From assembly GCA_963930775.1 (NCBI GenBank), contig OZ005689.1:6673569-6737568 (forward strand): 64,000 nt of DNA, read 5' to 3'. This stretch comes from Cliona cf. orientalis (Eukaryota > Porifera > Demospongiae > Clionaida > Clionaidae). The position numbers and the translations under genes are program-made. Numbering within the stretch: position 1 is the stretch's first letter; every line of letters starts with the position of its first letter. Below, in pieces: positions 33,077 to 44,600 of the stretch. The notes under the pieces were generated by a model. It was not told the DNA's origin. It searched no databases and worked only from the letters and a program-made list of their open reading frames with translations.

Positions 33077-36000
33077 GATAATATCAAACTGGAAGAATGT
33101 CTAGCATGGACACATACAATATTATATACATGTTAATATAGCCTCGTCCCTCAAGGTCCTCTTCCAGACATGCTATATTTAATTACGTCCAGAGTCCCAA
33201 TTCGCAAAAAAGAATTCGGCCTCGCGATGAGGTAATTATGATGAAATTACGATGAAATGATGATGAAACCTATGATGAAACCTATGATGTAATTGCTGTG
33301 AAACTGTTTCAAAATGTTTAGCGCGCATGAAAGGTTGTTGGGACCCAGAATTCGAACCTAGCGTAGAAGAGATCGTGGACTATCCGATGATATCCTTATG
33401 GCGTTTCTCTCAGTTCGCTTTCTCTAGCGAGCTCGCTTTCAGGGCAGGGGGATTTCCCTATTCAGTCGAGCACATGGCAGGTGAAGGTCAACCGGCTCAA
33501 GCCGCGCGCCCCAATATTGTACGCGTATACGGAGCATGCGCAGTTTGTCGATGTGTCCTAGTTCGAATTTATGGCGGCGTATTCGTGAGGGACTCTGGAC
33601 GTAGTCTCTAGGTTGTTCATTACGTCCAGAGTCCCAATTCGCAAAAAAGAATTCGGCCTCGCGATGAGGTAATTATGATGAAATTACGATGAAATGATGA
33701 TGAAACCTATGATGAAACCTATGATGAAACCTATGATGTAATTGCTGTGAAACTGTTTCAAAATGTTTAGCGCGCATGAAAGGTTGTTGGGACCCAGAAT
33801 TCGAACCTAGCGTAGAAGAGATCGTGGACTATCCGATGATATCCTTATGGCGTTTCTCTCAGTTCGCTTTCTCTGGCGAGCTCGCTTTCAGGGCAGGGGG
33901 ATTTCCCTATTCAGTCGAGCACATGGCAGGTGAAGGTCAACCGGCTCAAGCCGCGCGCCCCAATATTGTACGCGTATACGGAGCATGCGCAGTTTGTCGA
34001 TGTGTCCTAGTTCGAATTTATGGCGGCGTATTCGTGAGGGACTCTGGACGTAGTCTCTAGGTTGTTCATTACGTCCAGAGTCCCAATTCGCAAAAAAGAA
34101 TTCGGCCTCGCGATGAGGTAATTATGACGAAACCTATGATGAAACCTATGATGAAATTAGGGTGAAAACTGCTTCAAAATGTTTAGCTCGCATGACAGGG
34201 TGTTGAGACCCAGAATTCGAACCTAGCGTAGAAGAGATCGTGGACTATCGATGAGATATGGCGATTTTCTCAGTTCGCTCTCTTTGGCGAGCTCGCACTC
34301 GGGGGGATTTCCCTGTTCAGTCTAGCACATGGCAGTGGAGGTCACGTCCGGGTCAACCGGCTCAAGCCGCGCGCCCCAATATACGCGTGTACGGAGCATG
34401 CGCAGTTTGTCGATGTGTCCTAGTTCGAATTTATGGCGGCGTATTCATGAGGGACTCTGGACGTAGTCTCCAAGTTGTTCATTACATCCCGAGTCCCAAT
34501 CCGCAAAAAAGAATTCGGCCGCGCGATGAGTAATTATGACGAAACCTATGATGAAATTATTGAAACCTATGATGAAATTATGATGAAATGATGATGAAAT
34601 TGGGGTGAAGACTGCTTCAAAATGTTTAGCGCGCATGACAGGGTGTTGGGACCCAGAATTCGAACCTAGCGTACAAGAGATCGTGGACTATCGATGACAT
34701 ATGGCGATTCTCTCAGTTCGCTTTCTTTGGCGAGCGAGCTCTCTGGGGGATTCCCCTATACAGTCTAGCACATGGCAGTGGAGGTCACGTTCGGGTCAAC
34801 CGGCTCAACCCGCGCGCCCCAATATACTGCGTGTACGGAGCATGCGCAGTTTGTCGATGTGTCCAAGTTCGAATTATGGCGGCGTACACTAAGCGCGGTG
34901 CAATACTTATGAGGGACTCGGGATGTAGTCTCTAAGTTGTTCATTACGTCCAGAGTCCCAATTCGCAAAAAACAATTCGGCCTCGCGATGAGGTAATTAT
35001 GAGTAATGATGATGAAACCTATGATGAAATTGGGGTGAAAACTGCTTCAAAATGTTTAGCGCGCATGACAGGTTGTTGGGACCCAGAATTCGAACCTAGC
35101 ATAGAAGAGATCGTGGACTATCGATGAGATATGGCGATTTTCTCAGTTCGCTTTCTTTGGCGAGCTCGCACTCGGGGGGATTTCCCTGTTCAGTCTAGCA
35201 CATGGCAGTGGAGGTCACGTTCGGGTCAACCGGCTCAAGACGCGCGCCCCAATATACGCGTGTACGGAGCATGCGCAGTTTGTCGACGTGTCCAAGTTCG
35301 AATTTATGGCGGCTACTTTTCATGAGGGACTCTGGACGTAGTCTCTAAGTTTTTCATTACGTCCAGAGTCCCAATTAGAAACTAAGAATTCCACTCTCGC
35401 TATGATGAAATTATGATGAAATGATGATGAAATCTATGATGAAACCTATGATGTAATTGCTGTGAAACTGTTTCAAAATGTTTAGCTTACATGACAGGGT
35501 GCCGGGACCCAGAATTCGAACCTAGCGTAGAAGACATCGTGGACTATCGATGAGATATGGCGATTTTCTCGGTTCGCTTTCTTTGGCGAGCTCGCACTCG
35601 GGGGGATTCCCTATTCAGTCGAGCACATGGCAGGTGAAGGTCAACCGGCTCAAGCCGCGCGCCCCGATATTGTACGCGTATACGGAGCATGCGCAGTTTG
35701 TCGATGTGTCCTAGTTCGAATTTATGGCGGCGTGTTCATGAGGGACTCTGGACGTAGTCTCTAAGTTTTTCATTATCTCCCCAGTAGAAATTTACTTTTC
35801 TGTGGTTATGAGGTAATTAATGTATGATGAAACCTATGGTGTAATCTCTTAGGTAATCTATGAGGTAATTATGAGAAAATCCAGGGCCTCACTGGAGCCT
35901 TTCTGGGACTTGAAAATCAGTAAATATGTAGAGTATCTTACGCGCGTATCCAGCGAATACATTACAAGCCGAGCGCTACTTTCTCTGAGAAGTACTGTTG

Positions 36001-36976
36001 GTTGAACTTCACGTGTTTTCTTGGCTTACGTAATGCCGTGGATAAATAAAGCTAGCCTTGCGCTATATATAGCACGCATCACTGTCACAAGGGGCTGGCC
36101 CGCGCGGCGACTGCAGCAGCGTGACCAACCTGAAATTCGGAAGGAATACTGTGCTGTCGAGTTCGTCTCTGTAATTGAAGCATCGAAAATTGTCGCTATC
36201 AAGGTTGAGAGTCGATCTTTGACGCCATCTCCATGATTTCTGGGGCCAGCATCGATCGATGTGTACGCATTCTATTGACGACCTTTTACCACATGCACCA
36301 TTACACTGTGCAGCTACTGGGGAGATGGTCAAGTGTTCATCCCTAGTTACGTCCAGAGTCCCAATTAGAAACAAAGAATTCGGCTCTCGCTATGATGAAA
36401 TTATGATGAAATGATGATGAAACCTATGATGAAATATATGATGAAATTTATGATGTAATTCCTGTAAAACTGTTTCAAAATGTTTAGCGCGCATGAAAGG
36501 TTGTTGGGACCCAGAATTCGAACCTAGCGTAGAAGACATCGTGGACTATCGATGAGATATGGCGATTTTCTCGGTTCGCTTTCTTTGGCGAGCTCGCACT
36601 CGGGGGGATTTCCCTATTCAGTCGAGCACATGGCGGGTGAAGGTCAACCGGCTCAAGCCGCGCGCCCCAATATTGTACGCGTATACGGAGCATGCGCAGT
36701 TTGTCGATGTGTCCTAGTTCGAATTTATGGCGGCGTATTCATGAGGGACTCTGGACGTAGTCTCTAAGTTGTTCATTACGTCCAGAGTCCCAATTAGAAA
36801 CAAAGAATTTGGCTCTCGCTATGATGAAATTATGATGAAATGATGATGAAACCTATGATGAAATCTATGATAAAACTTTAATATGATGTAATTCCTGTGA
36901 AACTGTTTCAAAATGTTTAGCGCGCATGAAAGGTTGTTGGGACCCAGAATTCGAACCTAGCGTAGAAGACATCGTG

Positions 36977-37375
36977 CATAGGCTCCAACTGTCCCTGAAT
37001 CTCCGGGACAGTCCCGGATTTTTAGCAATTGTCCCGCATCCCGGAAAGCTCTTCTATAATTGTATTATTGGTCCCGGAAGAGGTCCAGACACTAGCATAA
37101 ACACTGTAGTAATAGTACAACTAATCACTTATTGGTGGTAAAATGAACAACCTGCTTGTGGTAGTGCCTTACAAACTTTGGTTTTTGCAGTAGCAGCACT
37201 ACAAGAGCTCTACTAGGCTTGCAAATTCATGCTCTAGAAAGTATATTTTGGGCATTGTGGTCATCAAATTCAATCATATTGGGTGTGGTGTGGGTGGAGT
37301 TTTAATTAATGATGGCCACATCTAGTGGGTGTGGTCTATGTCCCTGGAGCTGTTCAGGAAAAGTTGGAGCCTATG
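36977..37375. mobile_element. CATAGGCTCCAACT-ended element with ATCGTG target duplication (399 bp)
   Basis: The left end CATAGGCTCCAACT and right end AGTTGGAGCCTATG are exact inverses. ATCGTG flanks both sides (36971-36976, 37376-37381). It interrupts an array unit A copy, whose uninterrupted form is seen in the other copies. Confidence 0.85.
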
Positions 37376-38310
37376 ATCGTGGACTATCGATGAGATATGG
37401 CGATTTTCTCGGTTCGCTTTCTTTGGCGAGCTCGCACTCGGGGGGATTTCCCTATTCAGTCGAGCACATGGCGGGTGAAGGTCAACCGGCTCAAGCCGCG
37501 CGCCCCAATATTGTACACGTGTACGGAGCATGCGCAGTTTGTCGATGTGTCCTAGTTCGAATTTATGGCGGCGTATTCGTGAGGGACTCTGGACGTAGTC
37601 TCTAAGTTGTTCATTATATCCCCAGTAGCAATTTACTTTTCTGTGGTTATGAGGTAATTATGGTGTAATTATGATGAAACCTATGGTGTAATCTATGAGG
37701 TAATTATGAGAAAATTCAGGGCCTCGCTGGAGCCTTCAAGTCTGAGACTTGAAAATCAGTAAATATGTAGAGTATCTTACGCGTGTATCCAGGGAATAGA
37801 TTACAAGCTGAGCGCTACTCTCTCTGATAGGTTGAATTTCACGTGTTTTCTTGGCTTACGTAATGCCGTGGATAAATATAGCTAGCCTTGCGCTATATAC
37901 TAGTAGCACGATCGTCACAAGGGGCTGGCCCGCGCGAGACCGCAGCAGCGCGACCAACCTGAAATTCAGAAGGAATACTGTGCTGTCGAGTTCATCTCTG
38001 TGATTGAAGCATCGAAAATTGTCGCTATCAAGATTGAGAATCGATCTTAGACGCCATCTCCATGATTTCTGGGGCCAGCATCGATCGATGTGTACGCATT
38101 CTATTGACGACCTTTTACCACATGCACAATTAAACTATGCAGCTACTGGGGATATGGTCAAGTGTTCATTACGTCCAGAGTCCCAATTAGAAACAAAGAA
38201 TTCGGCTCTCGCTATGATGATCCAGAGTCCCAATTAGAAACAAAGAATTCGGCTCTCGCTATGATGAAATTATGATGAAATGATGATGAAACGGTCCTAC
38301 AGTTCTTTAT

Positions 38311-40306
38311 GTAAAAGTATAGAAATTGCCATGATTATATCATGGGAAGATTTTACGTGACTTGTTCCTTGGGTTAATCATGGGAAGATTTTACGTGACT
38401 TGTACCTTGATTTAATCATGGGGACATTTTACGGCACATGTAATGAAAGCCCAGTTGTTAAATGGATTGTATACATGGGAAGATTTTACGTAAGGTCAAA
38501 GTACTTACGTAAAATCTTCCCATATAATAGGATCCGAGAACACAATAATCAGGTGAGGATTTATGTGTGAACTTTGATCTCACGTAAAATCTTCCCAAGT
38601 AAATAACAGATTATACTCTGGGCTGACATTATCGAAATTTGATCCTGCCATACACAGAGACCTTTGACCTCACGTAAAATCTTCCCATATAATAGCATCA
38701 GAGAATACAATAATCAGGTGAAGATTTATGTGTGAACTTTGACCTCACGTAAAATCTCCCCAAGTAAATAACAAATTATTCTCTGGGCTGATAATATCGA
38801 AATATGATTGTGCCATACATAGAGACCTTTGATCCACATAAAATTTAATGCTAACCATGGTTGGGGGGGGGGGGGGGGGGACAATCAATAACTAGCAACT
38901 AGATACCTATACCATAGCTACCCGGCTGGTGTGTTTTCTTTATCTCTGTACCATACATAATAGAATAGTATAGGTTGCATGCAGGGGCATTAGTCTATAT
39001 GTAAGTAGCTAGCTACAGCAATGTCATTTATAGTAAGCTCAGATCTCAGATATTTTTCATGCATATTTTTTAATATAGGCTATACTGTTTATTAAACTAT
39101 AGCTAGCTACATTGTACTTGCCAGTTTCTAGGCCGAGTGCTATGACAAATTGTTCAAATTAACCAGAGACTCAAAGGTGCTAATCATAATGCCAGGTATT
39201 ATTAGTGTGGGCGTGGCTAGCGGCAGCTGCTTGCGCATGCGCATGCGTAGTTGAATGCCAATGCACAGTGACACCACTCTGCAGATCTATATAGCAGCTC
39301 CATCCAGTATGCACTCTTTGAAATTAATCTGGTTGGTTGTTCTTTAAGCGGGCGCGGGATTCTGCATATACTTCCGCACTGTCCGAGGTATCTAGATGGC
39401 TTATTGCAAGTTTACCGTACGCCTGTTTCTCGTTCTTGTCTGCCTCTGGTTGAGTTTCATCATAATATAATGGAATAACAGAAAAATATGGAATATACTT
39501 CCCTACTGACAAAGAAACAGTATACGGTATTATGCAGGACTGGATGATGAGGACCTTGAGTTTGTTGAGTAGCTACAAAATTAATGCAACGGTTAGCAGC
39601 TAACTCCTTATTCACTATCTATCATAACTGTTAATGATTATAATTAATTTCATGTGATCTTAATTGTTAGCTATCACGCATGAACTATCAGATAATACAT
39701 GTACTGTTACAGTAGCTAACTACTGTTACAGCTATCTGTATTGACGCCACCCCCCCCCCCCCCCCCCCCCCATCATGGGGTCAAAGCTCTCTGTGTACGG
39801 TAGAATCTAATTTCAATAATGTCAGCCCAGAGTGTAGTCTGTCATTTACTTGGGGAGATTTTACGTGAGGTCAAAGTTCACACATAAATCCTCACCTGAT
39901 TATTGTGTTCTCTGATGCTATTAGCTATATGGGAAGATTTTACGTGAGGTCAAAGGTCTCTGTGTATGGCAGGATCAAATTTCGATAATGTCAGCCCAGA
40001 GTATAATCTGTTATTTACCTGGGGAGATTTTACGTGAGGTCAAAGTTCACACATAAATCCTCACCTGATTATTGTGTTCTCGGATCCTATTATATGGGAA
40101 GATTTTACGTAAGTACTTTGACCTTACGTAAAATCTTCCCATGTATACAATCCATTTAACAACTGGGCTTTCATTACATGTGCCGTAAAATGTCCCCATG
40201 ATTAAATCAAGGTACAAGTCACGTAAAATCTTCCCATGATTAATCCAAGGAACAAGTCACGTAAAATCTTCCCATGATATAATCATGGCAATTTCTATAC
40301 TTTTAC
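38311..40306. repeat. Foldback element with GGGAAGATTTTACGTGA repeats (2.0 kb)
   Basis: TAAAAGTATAGAAATTGCCA at the left pairs with TGGCAATTTCTATACTTTTA at the right. The arms, about 550 bp each, carry many TGGGAAGATTTTACGTGA / TCACGTAAAATCTTCCCA words. A G run (about 38863-38880) in the left arm is mirrored by a C run (about 39749-39771) in the right arm. The unpaired centre (38890-39740) has no recognisable gene. It splits an array unit A copy. Confidence 0.85.
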
Positions 40307-41340
40307 ACCAGGCTATTTGACCTGATGAAACCTATGATGAAACTTATGATGTAATTCCTGTGAAACTGTTTCAAAATGTTTAGCGCGCATGAAAGGTTGT
40401 TGGGACCCAGAATTCGAACCTAGCGTAGAAGACATCGTGGACTATCGATGAGATATGGCGATTTTCTCGGTTCGCTTTCTTTGGCGAGCTCGCACTCGGG
40501 GGGATTTCCCTATTCAGTCGAGCACGTGGCAGGTGAAGGTCAACCGGCTCAAGCCGCGCGCCCCGATATTGTACGTGTATACGGAGCATGCGCAGTTTGT
40601 CGATGTGTCCTAGTTCGAATTTGTGGCGGCGTATTCGTGAGGGACTCTGGACGTAGTCTCTAAGTTTTTCATTATCTCCCCAGTAGCAATTTACTTTTCT
40701 GTGGTTATGAGGTAATTATAGTGTAATTATGATGAAACCTATAGTGTAATCTATGAGGTAATTATGAGAAAATTCAGGGCCTCGCTGGAGCCTTTCTGAG
40801 ACTTGAAAATCAGTAAATATGTAGAGTATCTTACGCGTGTATCCAGCGAATAGATTACAAGCTGAGCGCTACTTTCTCTGAGAAGTACTGTTGGTTGAAC
40901 TTCACGTGTTTTCTTGGCTTACGTAATGCCATGGATAAATAAAGCTAGCCTTGCGCTATATATAGCACGCATCACTGCCACAAGGGGCTGGCCCGCGCGC
41001 GACTGCAGCAGCGTGACCAACCTGAAGGAATACTGTGTTGTCAAGTTCGTCTCTGTGATTGAAGCATCGAAACTTGTCGCTATCAAGGTTGAGAGTCGAT
41101 CTTAGACGCCATCTCCATGATTCCTGGGGCCAGCATCGATCGATGTGTACGCATTCTATTGACGACCTTTTACCACATGCACCATTAATACACTATGCAG
41201 CTACTGGGGAGATGGTCAAGGGTTCATATTATATAAACAAAATAAGTGTCATGAGCATAGGACAATTAATTTTTGAATGTTGTACAATCACAATGGCTAT
41301 AATAATAATATTATTATTATGCCAGATTTCTTGTTAATAA

Positions 41341-41694
41341 TTTATATTTAGACTGTAATCACAGATTCAGAAATATTCTTAATAATGGAACCATCACTGC
41401 ATGTGGTCACATTATGATCCAACTCAAATAATATTAATCATTGGGCAGTGACCACTCCCACTTTACAACACTAAAAAAGTGGGAGTGGCCTGGGGTTGAG
41501 GCAGGTAGCTACTAGGTTGGATATTGTGGCAGCTGCAGGTAACTGTTACTGTAAGTTACTAGCTACAATCACCATCCAGTATTGAAGCATTGTAGCATAG
41601 ATAATGATTGTAGGGAAGTTCAATATAATTATTATTCTTCATATTATGACAGGAAATTCTGAAAATTATCAACAATATTAGTAGCTAAATAAGG
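41341..41694 (+). promoter_or_regulatory. Upstream region of gene C, duplicated upstream of gene D
   Basis: Blocks GACTGTAATCACAGATTCAG, ATAATGGAACCATCACTGCA, GATATTGTGGCAGCTGCAG and GTAGCATAGATAATGATTGT recur in order at 47645-47996, ending in the family leader before the start codon. It is a probable promoter and 5' UTR, duplicated with the gene. Confidence 0.5.
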
Positions 41695-44600
41695 ATGGAT
41701 AAAATAAGACTTGTGCTCTTCCTTCAGTCCCTACTTTTGATATGGCTAGGACTGGACTACCGCCTTGTGAATGCACAGTTTATGTCATCATGTCCACTCA
41801 TAACTGTCAATGATCTTGGAAATACTACTGAGTTTTCCACCCAGGGACTCATTGCCCGTGCCATTGTCCCTCCAGGAGAGGCTGCAGCCAGCGTCCCTGT
41901 AAAAAATTAGGAACTTCACAAAAGTTTGTGATGCAGCAGGAGATCGAATAAACACATCCTCCTTTGTTTCTGTGGTAGTTGAATTCCAGTGTGACTTTCA
42001 GAATTTCCTTTCCAGTTTGGCTGTTTGCAGAGATCCCAACAACATAGTCACCAGGCAGTACCAGTTTCAGTGTATTGAACAAAATGGGCAACCTGTTTGG
42101 GCTACCATTGTATCTGGCAGTAATTTGTATGTCCAGACTCTGAATCCAACTGCTACACTCTCAACACCACTTGCTGATCAGTGCAGGCGATGTATTGATG
42201 ATCAGCAGTCTAGTAGAGCTGATCCCACCACTCACTGCGACCGTGAGTCTAGCATTGATTAGATTTTCTTAATAATTATCATGTGCCCACAGCGTGTCAA
42301 TCACGATGTGATCAGGGACAGAGGCGTTGCTATCTCGGGCTAGGAAACGATATATGCTGTAATTTTTATCTTCAAGATAACTGTACAGAGGAGTGTCCAA
42401 GTCCTTTGGTGAATGATTCATTGACAAACTCTGTCTGTGGTGAGTTATAATTTCACAATTATACAAAATAATACGCACACACGTGTATACACATGCACAC
42501 ACACACACACATGCAGTGTGTCCTTCTCTAAGTCTTGCTGACGGTGATGTGAGCTACTCGCCAACAAACAGGGGCATTGGAAGTGTGGCCACCTATACCT
42601 GTAATCCTGGCTACCAGCTATCGTCGCAACAAGCTGGAATCACACGAACTTGCAGCATAAATGGCTGGAGCAGTCAAAGTTTTACTTGTGGTAAAATTTA
42701 TAGTATCAGCCATACTTGTATGCATGAAAGTTATATTAAATTGAGCTGCTAGATCTGTTATGACGTTGTGGAGTCATTAAATTTTATTCCATACTGTTAT
42801 TGTGAGATATATTATTATATAATAGTGGGCGAGGTCAATAATATTATTCATGGTGTGGCACCCATACGATGCATATTTAATAATCTTCTGTCCTCATCTA
42901 TCTATATAGTTTGTGAACGTATATATCTTGTATACAATGTCATGATATTAGCTACATACAGTTATCCAGTGTCCTGATGTTGGTGATAGCATACAAAATG
43001 GTAATGTGGTCATCACTCCAACTGCACGTACGGTTAACTCAATGGCTGAATACTCCTGTAATGCTGGCTATAAGCTGGACAATGGAGATGCCAAACGTAT
43101 CTGCCAAGCTGAGGGTACTTGGAGTGGTGAAGCTCCACAATGCAGTGAGTAGTGTTGTCATAATATTATTATATATACTATCATTATGTATTATAGGTGT
43201 GGGTGTTTTTTAAGATTGGATTATTTGTCAGCTGTGTGCTATTTGCATAATATCATTGGTGGCAATATTTATCATTATTATTCTATACCTGCTTAGTTGA
43301 ATTAGTTTAACCAACTCCCAAGGCTTGTATGCAGTATACAAGCTCAAATACCAAGGGATGAGTGCTTCTGTACAAAACATGCATGGGATTGGTTGATATA
43401 TAAATAATTTCTAGCCCATCGTTTCCATGGATACATTAATTGAACTCTATACCATGCAGTGTTTGGCCTTGCCCTAGACAAATTGTTATTGATCAACTTC
43501 CAAGATTTGTATATGCAGGGTTCTCCCCAGAAGTTTTGAGAGGTGGTAAATCTTGAGATGTGTATGCAGACAAGCCTAGTGGTGGCTGTAGTAATGTACT
43601 TGTAAACTGTGGAAATTAGTGGTTATAGCATGCCCAAAGTGTGACCAAGAGTTTATGTAGCCATTTGTAGTGCACCACAGCTAGGTGAATGGTGGTAAAT
43701 TTGAGTAATTTTGAGCTAGCAACTGGTCGACCCTTTACCAGAAGTGGTCGGATCTGTACCAGAAGTGGTCGTCCCTTTACCAGAACCGACGAGTGTGGGG
43801 AGAACCCTATATATGTGGTATATAAAAGCACAAATTCTGAGGATCGATGTGTACAAAGCAAGGGATAGGTTGTCACTTGTCTTGATAACTAGCTACTTTC
43901 TATAATAGCGAATTGTTTATACATGCATGGATAGCATTGGATACAAGAAACTGTATAATAATTGTAAAATATTATTATGGTCCAGGACATGAACCCTACA
44001 AGGAGTGACTGTATTATAGTACTAGACTAAGTATATAATTTGTATACAAATAATAATAATATTATTGTTATAGCAATCACATCGCTAGCAACAAGCTAGT
44101 CTAAGAATAATTATTTATGGAGTATACTTAGTAGGTTGTGACTGTAGCTATATGTCTTCTATTAGGCATGTCAGAACCCCAAAAAATTGCCTATAAAAAA
44201 CCTGCACACATATAAACATTATGAAGTTTCAGGGATCATAACTACTCACTACAATGTGCTAGGAACACCAAACTTGCACCACAGGCTTCAGCAAAGATAG
44301 CACTACACTACAGTATCCAAAGTGTTGGGTTGTAACCACTTCCGGCATTGCAGGGCTTCAAGGAAACTCCATAAATACCACATACTCAACTACTGTGGCA
44401 CATAAATATTGCTAATGGATAACTTCAACTTGCTCCGTGTTGCTCACTTCTCCAGAGCATTTTATGCTTCTAGGGGTAACTCAAGGTGCTGATTTCAAAT
44501 TTTTTAGTAGTTTTAACCATTTTTGAAGTGTTCGGTTGAAAAGAGCTCAATAAGCATTTTACTTTGTGTAAAATAACATGTGTACATACGAGAAAATGTG

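Larger units (their letters stand above)
33184..41228. repeat. Compound satellite-like array of two units (A about 430 bp, B about 570 bp)
   Basis: Unit A starts ACGTCCAGAGTCCCAATT and ends GAGGGACTCTGGACGTAGTC, so its ends are inverted. Copies start near 33184, 33622, 34071, 34484, 34946, 35359, 36349, 36778 and 38171 (the last finishes at about 40675 after an insertion). Inside, a GATGAAA/ACCTATGATG tract varies in length. Unit B (with CAGGGCCTC, GGGGCTGGCCCGCGCG and CATCGATCGATGTGTACGCA) lies at about 35770-36345, 37612-38165 and 40670-41228. The 60-98-residue frames within units are the repeat translated. Unit A contains GGTTCGAATTCTGGGTCCCA on the minus strand, a weak B-box-like word. 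Confidence 0.85.

Noticed and set aside
33327-37605. Repeated open frames of 60-98 residues (for example 33327-33611, 33776-34060, 36552-36767)
   Set aside because: They are translations of array unit A. They shift and break between copies, and the DNA has inverted ends rather than coding features.
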